Below, piece after piece: positions 1 to 8,850 of a DNA stretch of 42,127 nucleotides. The stretch comes from JADJDM01 sp044352985. Its GTDB lineage: Bacteria; Bacteroidota; Bacteroidia; B-17B0; Aurantibacillaceae. The DNA lies in assembly GCA_044352985.1 (NCBI GenBank), contig JBILCU010000020.1, positions 1 through 42,127 on the forward strand, read 5' to 3'. Each line of letters starts with the position of its first letter. Positions within the stretch are counted from its first letter, which is position 1. Position numbers and translations under genes: made by a program. Under the pieces are notes generated by a model. It was not told the DNA's origin. It searched no databases and was given only the letters and a program-made list of their open reading frames with translations.

Positions 1-692
1 GTTGTTGTCACTTCGAGCTGTCACCTTGAGCGGTGTCGAAGGGCGAGAAGTGAGTAAAACCCTTTATTTTAAAGGTCTCGACTCCGCTCGACCTGACATT
101 TTTTTGAACCATGATATAGTTAGTTAGTTTGAACCAAGATATAGTTAGTTAGGATTTAAGAGTTTAGATTTATGATTTTTTAAGAATTTAGATTTATGAT
201 TTTACTTGTCACTTCGAGCTGTCACCCTGAGCTGAGTCGAAGGGCGAGAAGTGAGTAAAACCCTTTATTTTAAAGGTCTCGACTCCGCTCGACCTGACAT
301 TTTTTTGAACCAAGATATAGTTAGTTAGGATTTAAGATTTTAGATTTTTGATTTTTCAGTTGTTGTCACTTCGAGCTGTCACCTTGAGCGGTGTCGAAGG
401 GCGAGAAGTGAGTAAAACCCTTTATTTTAAAGGTCTCGACTCCGCTCGACCTGACATTTTTTTGAACCATGATATAGTTAGTTAGGATTTAAGAGTTTAG
501 ATTTATGATTTTTTAAGAATTTAGATTTATGATTTTACTTGTCACTTCGAGCTGTCACCTTGAGCGGTGTCGAAGGGCGAGAAGTGATTAAAACCCTTTA
601 TTTTAAAGGTCTCGACTCCGCTCGACCTGACATTTTTTTGAACCAAGATATAGTTAGTTAGGATTTAAGAGTTTAGATTTTTGATTTTTCAG
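1..692. repeat. Tandem array of TCGA-rich extragenic repeat units (4 copies)
   Basis: Four units start at 5, 206, 363 and 539, each opening with TTGTCACTTCGAGCTGTCAC. Each carries an inverted CCTTGAGC/GTCGAAGG segment, then GGTCTCGACTCCGCTCGACC, then an AT-rich tail built on GATATAGTTAGTTAGGATTT. Unit spacings are 201, 157, 176 and 154 bp. Units 1 and 3 share one tail version and units 2 and 4 another, so a two-unit block has been duplicated. Unit 1 has an extra 25 bp copy of part of the tail. No coding potential is seen. The core resembles the short palindromic extragenic repeats common in Bacteroidota; function is unknown. Confidence 0.9.
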
Positions 693-720
693 TTGTCACT
701 TCGAGCATAGTCGAGAAGTG
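693..720. repeat. Solo short TCGA-rich extragenic repeat
   Basis: The sequence TTGTCACTTCGAGCATAGTC followed by GAGAAGTG is a simple version of the array core. It can fold into a bulged hairpin (CACT/AGTG and TCGA/TCGA). A near-identical copy in the same orientation lies at 29525-29552, differing by one base in the loop. The stretch 721-833 after it shows nothing recognisable. Confidence 0.8.
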
Positions 721-833
721 TTCTTTGTAACCAAGACACACGACGGCAGGAATGATTTACAATTTTGAGATTTACAATTTGACGATTATTCTTCTTGAAT
801 GACGAACTATTATAATTTTATTTCTTGTAAAAT

Positions 834-1799
834 TTATTGTTTATTAATTTTTGTGTATGCATTAAACTCTAAACCATTAACATTTAAAAAGTATAAGCCA
901 GGTGGAACATCTACAATGTCTAATTGAATCCTATTAAACCCTTCATTTTGAATTCTATTTGAAAATTCTTTAATTTTTTTTCCCTCTAAACTAGTTAGTG
1001 TAATCGATATATATTCTTTATAATTTAATATATATTCAACTGTTAAATAATCAATAACAATGTTTGGATAAGATTTGATTTTAAAATTATTTTTTTGATT
1101 CAATTCATTTATTGAATTAGGAAAATCACTTAAACATCTTACTGATAATCCATAATTTTTACTACCAAATTCTCTATCTATTTTATAATAATCCGTATAT
1201 AATCTTCTATAAATAATATTTCCACTTGGATCAGTTGTACTACTCCATATACGAGCATCAGTTCCTAATTCATAAAAAACATTTCCCCTCCAGCCACCAG
1301 GTAGACTTGAAAATCCACTCTCATTAGTAGCGCCATTATTTGGGGTATTCCAAAAACTGTTACCTATACTTTTCATTTTACCACCCGCAATTGATAATCC
1401 ACCTAAATAGTTTGTTAAAAATGTCCATTCAGCATCAATTGGCACGTGCCATCCCTCTGGGCATATTTTACGAGGGTCTATAACTGCATAATAATTATAC
1501 AATTTTCCATATGGATTTTCATATAAACTGTAATTATCATAATATGTCCATGCGGAATTAGTTGTAGTCCCCCATTGATTATCATCTGTAACATTTTGAA
1601 TTGCTTCACCAGTATTAAATTTAGATGTTTTCAAGTTTTCCGCCATCCATACTTGATTACCAATGGCAATTGTTGCGTAATTATTTCCATCAACATCGCT
1701 TACGCTTCCATATGTTAAATTTGGATTTAAATAACTTGGCAATTGAGCATAAAGACCTAAGCAAAGTAAATTGGCTAATAGTAGTTGTTTCAATTTCAT
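834..1799 (-). CDS. FISUMP-domain secreted protein with T9SS type A sorting domain
   Basis: A 321-residue exported protein. It starts with a signal peptide (MKLKQLLLANLLCLGLYAQ). Residues about 35-225 form a FISUMP domain (Fibrobacter succinogenes major paralogous domain), shown by IGNQVWMAENLKT, WTYYDN, GKLYNYYAV, CPEGWHVPIDAEW, GGWR and GLSVRCL. The C-terminal ~80 residues, with SYPN, LTSLEGKKI and VPPGLYFLNVNG, look like the type A T9SS sorting domain that directs secretion and cell-surface attachment. The role of FISUMP domains is not established; they are often on surface proteins. The gene is divergent from the XRE regulator at 2007 and has its own candidate promoter at 1845-1876. It sits beside the repeat array, in what looks like accessory DNA. 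Confidence 0.85.
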   Translation of the reverse strand: MKLKQLLLANLLCLGLYAQLPSYLNPNLTYGSVSDVDGNNYATIAIGNQVWMAENLKTSKFNTGEAIQNVTDDNQWGTTTNSAWTYYDNYSLYENPYGKLYNYYAVIDPRKICPEGWHVPIDAEWTFLTNYLGGLSIAGGKMKSIGNSFWNTPNNGATNESGFSSLPGGWRGNVFYELGTDARIWSSTTDPSGNIIYRRLYTDYYKIDREFGSKNYGLSVRCLSDFPNSINELNQKNNFKIKSYPNIVIDYLTVEYILNYKEYISITLTSLEGKKIKEFSNRIQNEGFNRIQLDIVDVPPGLYFLNVNGLEFNAYTKINKQ

Positions 1800-1844
1800 T
1801 TTTTATACGTTTTATGTTTTTAAAATTTATTTTTCTTTCATTTT

Positions 1845-1876
1845 CAAATTTAACCGTATAATCATAATAAAACAAA
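1845..1876 (-). promoter_or_regulatory. Candidate Bacteroidota promoter of the FISUMP gene
   Basis: On the minus strand a -33 TTTG (1873-1876) and a -7 TAAATTTG (1845-1852) are separated by 20 nt, matching the Bacteroidota consensus. The -33 element lies in the centre of the palindrome 1859-1895. Confidence 0.6.
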
Positions 1877-1895
1877 TAATGTTTTATTATGATTA
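1859..1895. promoter_or_regulatory. Perfect 16-bp inverted repeat over the FISUMP -33 element
   Basis: The arms 1859-1874 and 1880-1895 are perfect reverse complements around a 5-nt centre. The position over the -33 element suggests an operator. A hairpin in DNA or RNA is the alternative, but there is no adjacent T-tract of the kind a terminator would have. Confidence 0.6.
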
Positions 1896-1935
1896 AAGAT
1901 TTCTTTGAGTGTTATTGTTTTTTTAGTTGTGCTAA

Positions 1936-1963
1936 AATACAACTTTTGACATAAAGTTGTATT
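1936..1963. promoter_or_regulatory. Perfect 11-bp inverted repeat upstream of the XRE gene, candidate operator
   Basis: The arms AATACAACTTT (1936-1946) and AAAGTTGTATT (1953-1963) are perfect reverse complements around TGACAT. A TTTG at 1945-1948 could serve as -33 for the XRE gene, with TACTTTTT (1971-1978) as an imperfect -7. This suggests autorepression by the small XRE protein, which is inference. TTGACA and TATAAT hexamers also occur here but are only 11 nt apart, too close for a normal sigma-70 promoter. Confidence 0.6.
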
Positions 1964-2006
1964 ATAATACTACTTTTTTATCTCATGTTAATGCAAATTG
2001 GCATTA

Positions 2007-2264
2007 ATGAATACCAAAAATTCGGTTCAATTTTTTTTAAAGCAGGTAGGCGATAATATTCGTAAAGAGCGCTTAAAAAAAGGCATTACCTTAGCCGGAT
2101 TGGGTGAAGATATTGGTTTGGATAAATCCAACATGCATAAAATTGAGCAAGGAAAAAACATTACGCTGCTTACTTTACTTAAAATAGCTTCGTTTCTAGA
2201 GTTGCATCCCAATAAATTATTTCAAAACACAAAAGAAATTAATATCAAGGATATTGATAAATAA
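2007..2264 (+). CDS. Small XRE-family HTH transcriptional regulator
   Basis: An 85-residue Cro/C1-type DNA-binding protein made almost only of a helix-turn-helix domain: VGDNIRKERLKKGITLAGLG, the turn around DKSNMHKIEQGKN, then LLTLLKIASFLELHPNKLF. No sensor or dimerisation domain is visible. I chose the ATG at 2007 rather than the in-frame TTG at 1998, because the ATG begins the conserved region more naturally. The gene is divergent from the FISUMP gene, and the gap carries two palindromes, so it is a candidate local regulator of itself and possibly of the neighbour. Small HTH proteins of this kind also occur in restriction-modification and toxin systems, but no partner of that kind is present here. 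Confidence 0.85.
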   Translation: MNTKNSVQFFLKQVGDNIRKERLKKGITLAGLGEDIGLDKSNMHKIEQGKNITLLTLLKIASFLELHPNKLFQNTKEINIKDIDK

Positions 2265-2398
2265 ATAGGGATTGCTCATGGTTTATAAATGTTTGTAAAC
2301 AAATGGTTTTAAAGATTTTTCCAAAGAATAAATGCAATATATTTATTGTAAATTATAAAAAACCTTTGCAACATTAATATACGATATTGTTCTTTTTT

Positions 2399-2423
2399 GG
2401 CTCCTTCGACAGGCTCAGGATAA
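2399..2423. repeat. Fragment of TCGA-rich extragenic repeat
   Basis: The segment CTCCTTCGACAGGCTCAGGA is a half-element of the CTTCGAC/GCTCAG repeat family seen at 1-720. It lies in the 245-bp convergent gap between the XRE gene and the large adhesin gene. I see no strong terminator in that gap. Confidence 0.55.
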
Positions 2424-2509
2424 ACTAAAAAAAACATCAAAACCATTACCAGATTGGATGTTGAAGACTTTACGATTTAGTAGGGTTAAATAGAGGTTAT
2501 TTCAGTTTT

Positions 2510-5500
2510 TTATCGAATAACTTTTACATGACCTATTTTATTTACTGAAACCCCTTTGTTTGATTGTAAAGTGATTCTGTAAATATAGGTGTCTTGTAAA
2601 ACCGGCTCAGATCCGTTAGCTCTTAATCCTTTCCAATGAACAGAAAATTTATTACTTGTAAAGATTAATTCACCCCAACGATCATAAATTTCCATTAAGT
2701 ATTTATCTTCTGAAATACCAGTTCCAATAGGATAAAACTCTTCATTTACGTCATCGTCATTCGGCGTAAAGGAATTTGGAATGTAGACATTAAAATCATC
2801 TATAACTTCAATAATTCCTTTTGCGGTGTCACTGCATCCTTCATTTGTTCTAACAATTAAAGTTACATTATATACACCTGCATTGGTATAAGTATGATAA
2901 ATATTTGGCTGCGATGTTGATGTTCCTGTTAAATCTCCAAAATTCCAATTGTAACTAGAAATTGAATTACCTGTTGATTGATTTTGAAACAAAATTTCAG
3001 GATCAAATAGTGTTACTTCATTTGGAGTGGAGCTAAAAGCTGCTGTTGGATTTTCGTTCACTTTCACCCAATTTGGAAACTGTAATGTATTAAAGCATCC
3101 TGATGTATCGGTAATTTTAACACTTATCGTATAATTTCCTGCATTTGGATAACAATGATTTATTGTGTCATTATTTGTTGTAACTAAACCATTCCCCATA
3201 TTCCATTGATATTGATTAATAGTAGTTGAGGTTGACAATACAAAGCGACTACACATTGGCGCACATTTTGGTGCTATTGCATTTACTATACCTGTAGGTG
3301 CCTGTAGAATGGTAACATTGAGTAAGGATCTTGGACTTTCGCAACCATTAATAGTTTGTGAAACATAATATGGATATGTTCCAATTGTAGCTGAAGATGG
3401 AGTAGGGGAATTTAATGTCCCGGTTCCTCCGGTAGAATTATTGCCGTACCAGTTTAAATTCCCACCTGTTGAGGGTATAGCAACTAATGGATTTGCCTGT
3501 GCAAATTGACAAAGTCGAGTAGGGGAAACAATTGGGGCTGAAGGTTGAGGTAAAAGTGAAACAGAAACAACACTTGCGTTAACACAGCCTATACTATTTT
3601 GAACCGTAAGCGTATAGTTACCCGCCATGTTTGCTGAGGCATTATTTATAATAGGGTTGGCAGAATTAGAAGAGTAATTATTTGGGCCAACCCATGAATA
3701 AGCATTTGCGTTACTTAAGTTTGAATTTAAATTAATTGCGCCCCCAATACATGCAGGTGAATTGCTAGATGCACTTACAACGGGTAATGAATTTACAATA
3801 ACATTAATTGTTGCTGTACCAGGACAATTACCTGATAAACTGTTAACTGTAACTGAATATGTTCCAGACATTAAAATTGTGGCGTTAGTAATCATTGGAT
3901 TTTGTGAAGAACTTGTAAATCCATTTGGTCCCTGCCATGAATAGTTGCTTCCATTTGAAGAACTCAAATTAATGGTATTGTTTACACATATTGGAGAATT
4001 ACTATTCACAAATACTGTTGGTGTATTATAAATACTTATGTTAAATGTTTGTTGATTCGAATTACAACCATTTAAACTTGAACTAACAGTAATAATGGAA
4101 GTTAAAGGTGTATTCCCATTATTTGTTGGTATAAATGAAGGAATATTGCCAATTCCTGAAGCCGCTAAACCAATAGCAGTGTTTGAATTAGTCCAACTTA
4201 CATTAGCCAATGTAGGTGTAGCGTTAACATTAATTGGGCTAGAAGATAATCCCGAACAGAGCGTTTGATTTGAAACCGGAGTTAAAGTAGGTGTTGGGTT
4301 AACAGTAATAGTTAATGTTTCAATATCACCTATAGAACAACCTGTTATGCTTACAGAATAACTTAACGTAATTGTACCGGCTGATAAACCAGTTACTTCA
4401 CCATTTGAATTAACCGTTGCAATTGAAGTGTTTGAACTGGTCCATGTTCCTCCTGTATTTCCATTAGTTGTAATTGTACTTGTGCTACCGGTACAAATTG
4501 AAGTGTTACCACTCAAAGATCCCGCATTAGCTGATGGAGACACATTTATAACAAATGTTGCCAAATCACCAGAAGCACATGAAGAGGATGAAACTGAATA
4601 ACTAATTGTTACACTACCAGTAGCAATTCCATTAACTAAACCATTTGCGTCAATTGTAACTATAGCAGGATCAGAACTCGACCATGTTCCACCACTATTC
4701 CCATTAGTTGTTAATGTTGTTGTATTTCCTTGGCATATAGAAATTGATCCGCTAATAGTTCCTGCATCGGGTAAATCAATTACTGTTATTGTTAAGGATG
4801 CAGAATTATTTCCTGAAGAACAATTTGTAGTGTTTAAGGTATAAGTAATTGTTACAGTACCCGGACTAATTCCTGTAACAATTCCGTTTGCATCTATTGT
4901 TGCCACTGATGAATTTGAACTTGCCCAATTTCCACCGGTTGTACCGTTTGTGCTGACTGTAGCTGTATTGCCAATACAAATATTTGTTGAAGTTGAACTT
5001 AACGTTCCTGCACTAGAATTAGAATTTACATTAATAGTATATGTAGCAATATCAGAAGCATTGCAGCTTGCAGATGTTACTGAGTAAGTAATTATTGTAG
5101 TTCCATTATTTAAAGCAGTAATAGTTCCGTTTGCATCAATTGTTGCTACGGTGGCATCAGAGGATGACCACGTACCTCCTAAATTTCCATTAGTAGAAAT
5201 TGAAGTTGTTCCACCTGCACATAAATTTGATGTTCCAGATAATATTCCGGCATCAGGTGCCGCAGTTACAATAATATCTAATGTTGCATTTGAACTTCCT
5301 ATACAAGGTGAAACTCCATTTACCAAATAGCTAATTGTAACAGTGCCTGAGCTAACTCCAGTAACTATACCATTTGTATTTATAGTTGCAATAGAAGTAT
5401 TTGAACTTGACCATGTTCCACCTGTGTTTCCTGTTGTTGTAACTGTAGCTGTATTTCCAATGCATAAATCAATGCTTGAAGCGCTTAATGTGCCTGAAAT

Positions 5501-7420
5501 TGGTGGTGAGGTAATGGTTGGACTAAAATTATTTGTACATGATAAGCCTTGATAAGTTACATTTGCTGTAACACTAAATGTTTGATTTAATCCAGTATTA
5601 TTTACTGGAATAAATGAAAATGTTTGACTATTTCCGATTAAAGGACTAGCATTAGTGCCAGAAGGAGGTGTAACCGACCAACTGTAAATTGCACCACTCG
5701 GACAAGCATCAAAATTTAATTCTGTTTCGCTACATTGTGGTCCGGTTGGCAAAATTCTAGTTGCTCTAACAACCGTTAAATTTCCTGATGATGATATTGA
5801 TTGGCAAGATGATGAACCCGCAACAACTCTATATTGAAAGGTGTTGCAAACTACTGAATTACTAGAGATATTTAAAGTTGTAGTAGTTTGATTGGAGTAA
5901 GTAAAGCCTGATGGAGTATTATTAGCAACATTATTCCAATTTGTTCCATCAAAATATTGCCATTGAAAAGGTACACTAGTTGGATTTGATGTTACGCTAA
6001 ATGTAGCAGAACCAGTAGAACAGATGGATTGATTGGTTAATGGTGTTAATGTTGGAGCTTGATTAACTGTAATTGTCATTTGTGTTACAGATGCACATTG
6101 ACCGGTATTTGGTGTAAATGTATATGTAGTTGTTTGAGTATTACTTATAGTCGGAGACCAGTTTCCTGTAATGTTATTATTTGATGTAGTTGGTAATGGA
6201 TTAATAGTTGCGCCTGAACAATAAGGCCCAACTTGATTAAATGTGGGCGTAATTGCTGAATTAACTGTAATAGTCATTTGTGTAGGGTTTGCGCATTGCC
6301 CACCTGAAGCAGTAAATGTATAAGTTGTAGTGGTTGTATTATTTAGTGCCGGACTCCATGTTCCTGTAATTCCTTCATTTGATGTGGTTGGTAAAGGACT
6401 TAGATTTGCTCCGCTACAAATCGGTTGAACTTGAGAAAAAGTTGGAGTTGGCTGATTACTATTATTAGTTGTAATTCTTACTTCGCCTCTAGCACCATTA
6501 CCGCCAATATTTGATCTGTTTGCGTTGCTGCTTGCTTGTCTGTTATGACCACATGCACCGCTTCCACCGCCACCAATAGTGTTGCCATTATTGCCATTAG
6601 TTCCCAAATATCCGTTTCCATAAGGTTGCACTATTCCATTAGCACCATTTCCTCCCCCAGACGCGCCACCATTTCCACCAGTTGTTATACCGGATGCATT
6701 ACCACCATTTGCAGTAGAGCCAGCACCTCCGCCACCTCCGCCACTTCTGTCTTGAGTACTTCCGCTATGAACACCTGCGGCTCCATTTCCGCCATTAAAT
6801 GTCGTTGTTCCGCTTGAACCCCCACCTCCAGTACCACCATTGCCATTTACACCTTCATGGTTTATCCAACAACCACCTAAACAATTACTTCTTAAAAAAT
6901 TTGCAGCTGAACCTCCTGATCCACCAAATGCAGTTAAAACCCCTGTTGCAGATGTTGCAGGTCCAGAAAAAGTACTGTTTCCTCCAGGCGAACCTGCATT
7001 TGCTCTGTTATTTCCGCTACTGTTTACGGTTCCTCCATTACCACCATTTCCAACGTTAATAGTATAAACTTGTCCTGGAGTTACAGTATAAACTCTTCTA
7101 GAGTAACCACCTCCGCCACCTCCACCAGCAGCAGTGCAAGCTTCAGCAGAAGATGAACCATTATCTGTTGGGTCAAATTTAGACCAAGTGGCTCCGCCGC
7201 CACCACCACCGCCCCAAACTTCAACAGTTACTTGTGTTACGCAAGTAGGCACTGTCCATGTTGTGGATCCGGTAGATGAAAAAATAATTGGATTTTGAGA
7301 AATAACTATTGAAGAAACAAAAAAAGATAAAAAACAAAATGTAGTTTTTAAGTAACTTTTATAAAAACCAGTCCTTTTAATAGAAATTAAAGAAGACGTT
7401 TGAAATAAAAATGTAAACAT
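2510..7420 (-). CDS. Giant glycine-rich, Ig-like and PKD repeat adhesin with T9SS type B sorting domain
   Basis: A 1636-residue surface or secreted protein. Order of parts: hydrophobic signal (about residues 26-42, ending VISQ); a glycine-rich domain (about 50-320) opening with WTVP and VEVWGGGGGGG; two copies of an ICSGANLSPLPTTSN-type repeat; an Ig-like segment (QWQYFDGTNWNNV); five Big_2-like repeats of about 80 residues (about 640-1037) with GGTWSSSN.SIATI and NG.VTG; two copies of SYSWQGPNGF-type repeats; PKD-like domains (about 1373-1543, YQWNMGNG, YNWNFGD); and a C-terminal type B sorting domain (YIPNSFTPNDDDVNEEF, IYDRWGELIF). The repeats and sorting domain suggest an adhesin or gliding-associated protein. 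The ligand is unknown. A -7 box 22 nt upstream supports the start at 7420, despite the long N-region of the signal peptide. Confidence 0.88.
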   Translation of the reverse strand: MFTFLFQTSSLISIKRTGFYKSYLKTTFCFLSFFVSSIVISQNPIIFSSTGSTTWTVPTCVTQVTVEVWGGGGGGGATWSKFDPTDNGSSSAEACTAAGGGGGGGYSRRVYTVTPGQVYTINVGNGGNGGTVNSSGNNRANAGSPGGNSTFSGPATSATGVLTAFGGSGGSAANFLRSNCLGGCWINHEGVNGNGGTGGGGSSGTTTFNGGNGAAGVHSGSTQDRSGGGGGGAGSTANGGNASGITTGGNGGASGGGNGANGIVQPYGNGYLGTNGNNGNTIGGGGSGACGHNRQASSNANRSNIGGNGARGEVRITTNNSNQPTPTFSQVQPICSGANLSPLPTTSNEGITGTWSPALNNTTTTTYTFTASGGQCANPTQMTITVNSAITPTFNQVGPYCSGATINPLPTTSNNNITGNWSPTISNTQTTTYTFTPNTGQCASVTQMTITVNQAPTLTPLTNQSICSTGSATFSVTSNPTSVPFQWQYFDGTNWNNVANNTPSGFTYSNQTTTTLNISSNSVVCNTFQYRVVAGSSSCQSISSSGNLTVVRATRILPTGPQCSETELNFDACPSGAIYSWSVTPPSGTNASPLIGNSQTFSFIPVNNTGLNQTFSVTANVTYQGLSCTNNFSPTITSPPISGTLSASSIDLCIGNTATVTTTGNTGGTWSSSNTSIATINTNGIVTGVSSGTVTISYLVNGVSPCIGSSNATLDIIVTAAPDAGILSGTSNLCAGGTTSISTNGNLGGTWSSSDATVATIDANGTITALNNGTTIITYSVTSASCNASDIATYTINVNSNSSAGTLSSTSTNICIGNTATVSTNGTTGGNWASSNSSVATIDANGIVTGISPGTVTITYTLNTTNCSSGNNSASLTITVIDLPDAGTISGSISICQGNTTTLTTNGNSGGTWSSSDPAIVTIDANGLVNGIATGSVTISYSVSSSSCASGDLATFVINVSPSANAGSLSGNTSICTGSTSTITTNGNTGGTWTSSNTSIATVNSNGEVTGLSAGTITLSYSVSITGCSIGDIETLTITVNPTPTLTPVSNQTLCSGLSSSPINVNATPTLANVSWTNSNTAIGLAASGIGNIPSFIPTNNGNTPLTSIITVSSSLNGCNSNQQTFNISIYNTPTVFVNSNSPICVNNTINLSSSNGSNYSWQGPNGFTSSSQNPMITNATILMSGTYSVTVNSLSGNCPGTATINVIVNSLPVVSASSNSPACIGGAINLNSNLSNANAYSWVGPNNYSSNSANPIINNASANMAGNYTLTVQNSIGCVNASVVSVSLLPQPSAPIVSPTRLCQFAQANPLVAIPSTGGNLNWYGNNSTGGTGTLNSPTPSSATIGTYPYYVSQTINGCESPRSLLNVTILQAPTGIVNAIAPKCAPMCSRFVLSTSTTINQYQWNMGNGLVTTNNDTINHCYPNAGNYTISVKITDTSGCFNTLQFPNWVKVNENPTAAFSSTPNEVTLFDPEILFQNQSTGNSISSYNWNFGDLTGTSTSQPNIYHTYTNAGVYNVTLIVRTNEGCSDTAKGIIEVIDDFNVYIPNSFTPNDDDVNEEFYPIGTGISEDKYLMEIYDRWGELIFTSNKFSVHWKGLRANGSEPVLQDTYIYRITLQSNKGVSVNKIGHVKVIR
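4310..5500 (-). repeat. Five in-gene tandem repeats of about 240 bp (Big_2-like)
   Basis: Five coding repeats of about 80 residues begin near 5500, 5250, 5010, 4765 and 4530 (minus strand). Each encodes AG.LS, a C.G. segment, GGTW.SS and an NG..TG turn. Residue-level similarity is high, so unequal recombination could change the repeat number. Confidence 0.75.
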
Positions 7421-7441
7421 TAGTTGATTTTTTAATGTTTA

Positions 7442-7449
7442 CAAAATTA
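7442..7449 (-). promoter_or_regulatory. -7 box of the adhesin gene
   Basis: TAATTTTG on the minus strand matches TAnnTTTG, 22 nt upstream of the ATG at 7420. No good -33 partner is seen. The gap 7421-7619 holds nothing else recognisable. Confidence 0.4.
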
Positions 7450-7619
7450 TTAGGAATGTAATCCTTTATAAAATTTGTAATATATACATCATTTAAACAT
7501 TATGCTTTAGAAGTCCTAATTTAGATAAAATTGATAATATTTTCAATATACATTAATATTTAATATTTTGAAAATCAATATCTTGTAAAAAAAAAGAGTT
7601 ATTGAATAATTAATATCAA

Positions 7620-8423
7620 TTACTCGAAACTTCTAAAATATTTCATTGCCTCTGGCATAAAAGATTTTAGTTCGTTTATTCGAGATTCATCGCTAGGATG
7701 CGTACTTAATAATTCAGGTGGTTTTGTTCCTGAAACTTGTTTTGACATTCTCTCCCAGAAAGGAATTGCAGCATTAGGATCATAACCCGCTAAAGCGGCA
7801 AAAATCAACCCTAATTTGTCGGCTTCACTTTCATGAGTTCTGGAGTATTTTAATATACCTAATTGAGAAGTTAATCCATAAGATTGCATAAAAATATTTT
7901 GAGTTTCCTGTGAGCGACTATTTAAAGCAACTGATAAAGCCATGCCGCCTAATTGAACTGCCATTTGCTGACTCATTCGTTCATTTCCATGTCTAGCAAT
8001 AGCATGTGCAATTTCATGCCCCATAACAATCGCTAATCCTGTTTCATCTTGAGTTACTGGTAATAATCCAGAATAAACTACAACTTTTCCTCCGGGCATA
8101 CACCAGGCATTAACTATAGGTTCTTCTACTGTATTAAATTCCCAGGCAAAACCTTCGATTCGTTTTGACATTCCTTTGTCTCTCATAAATTCCTGTACAG
8201 CTTGTTGAATTCGTTTCCCTGCTTTTTCAACTAATTGAAAATCATTGTGGTATCTGGGTAAAACTTCGTGAGTTCTCAAAAAATTACCGTATTCCGTAAA
8301 ACTCATGGACATTAAATCAGTTTCCGGAATAAGGATTAATTGTCTTCTATTAGTAATTGGTACTTTTTGATTGCAAGAAAAAATAAAAATGAAGAGTAAT
8401 AAGGTGAGAATATTTATTTTCAT
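7620..8423 (-). CDS. M48-family zinc metalloprotease lipoprotein
   Basis: A 267-residue lipoprotein with the lipobox ending at Cys17 (FIFSC). The catalytic zinc site is HEIAH (His136, Glu137, His140), and the third ligand is in HESEAD (Glu198, with Asp202), the M48 arrangement seen in Oma1 and BepA. Members of this group act in envelope quality control, degrading or helping to assemble outer-membrane proteins. No TPR domain follows, so it is the short, peptidase-only form. It lies 3 nt downstream of clpS and is probably co-transcribed. The substrate cannot be told from sequence. Confidence 0.9.
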   Translation of the reverse strand: MKINILTLLLFIFIFSCNQKVPITNRRQLILIPETDLMSMSFTEYGNFLRTHEVLPRYHNDFQLVEKAGKRIQQAVQEFMRDKGMSKRIEGFAWEFNTVEEPIVNAWCMPGGKVVVYSGLLPVTQDETGLAIVMGHEIAHAIARHGNERMSQQMAVQLGGMALSVALNSRSQETQNIFMQSYGLTSQLGILKYSRTHESEADKLGLIFAALAGYDPNAAIPFWERMSKQVSGTKPPELLSTHPSDESRINELKSFMPEAMKYFRSFE

Positions 8424-8426
8424 GGG

Positions 8427-8711
8427 TTATTTTTCAATTTTTGCCGATAAACCATTATCTAATAATGCAGTACAAAGTGGCTCTAACTTTTCGTAGCTGC
8501 CATTTTTAACAACGCATTTACCGGTATAATGCACTAAGTAAGCGCATTGCTCAGCCTGTAATAATTGATGGTCACAAATTTTAACCAGACAATCAATCAC
8601 ATGTTCAAAAGTATTTACATCATCATTAAATAAAATTAATGCAAACTGTTTTTCTGCAATTATTTTTTCTTCAACAATTGTTTGTTCTTCTGTTACATAT
8701 TGATTTTTCAT
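8427..8711 (-). CDS. clpS: ATP-dependent Clp protease adaptor ClpS
   Basis: About 94 residues from the chosen start. The ClpS core is clear: FALILFNDDVNTFEHVIDCL, then the C-terminal half with YLVHYTGKCVVKNGSYEKLE. ClpS binds N-degron substrates and delivers them to ClpAP/ClpCP. The open frame reaches an upstream ATG at 8741, but a -7 box (TACCTTTG, 8725-8732) lies between the two ATGs, so the start at 8711 (MKNQYVTEE) is preferred. It leads the M48 protease gene, a pairing that fits protein quality control. Confidence 0.88.
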   Translation of the reverse strand: MKNQYVTEEQTIVEEKIIAEKQFALILFNDDVNTFEHVIDCLVKICDHQLLQAEQCAYLVHYTGKCVVKNGSYEKLEPLCTALLDNGLSAKIEK

Positions 8712-8724
8712 TTCTAATTTTTTG

Positions 8725-8732
8725 CAAAGGTA
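8725..8732 (-). promoter_or_regulatory. -7 box that decides the clpS start
   Basis: TACCTTTG on the minus strand is a perfect TAnnTTTG. Transcription from it would begin near 8718, after the upstream ATG (8741) and a few bases before the ATG at 8711. Confidence 0.5.
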
Positions 8733-8794
8733 CATTAACAAAACTATCTCATGAAATAATAAATAGGTTTATTATTCACATCAAATGTTCTTAA

Positions 8795-8825
8795 AAAAAG
8801 AAAGGCTGTTAAAAAACAGCCTTTC
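8795..8825 (-). terminator. Intrinsic terminator of purS-metK
   Basis: The stem GAAAGGCTGTT (8800-8810) pairs with AACAGCCTTTC (8815-8825). On the minus strand it is followed by a T-run (the A-run at 8793-8799 on the plus strand). It lies 26 bp after the metK stop. Confidence 0.85.
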
Positions 8826-8850
8826 ATAAACATTTGTAAAAATGTACTGG

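Noticed and set aside
1..692. CRISPR-like direct repeats
   Set aside because: The units are 154-201 bp with nearly identical content throughout, not short repeats with unique spacers, and no cas gene is present.
1946..1968. Sigma-70 type promoter (TTGACA and TATAAT)
   Set aside because: The hexamers are only 11 bp apart, and the rest of the window uses the Bacteroidota consensus.
1998..2006. TTG start of the XRE gene
   Set aside because: An in-frame ATG at 2007 is nearer the conserved domain and is the more likely start.
5343..7067. Plus-strand open frames opposite the large adhesin gene
   Set aside because: They are low-complexity shadows of the Gly/Thr-rich coding strand with no start context or family resemblance.
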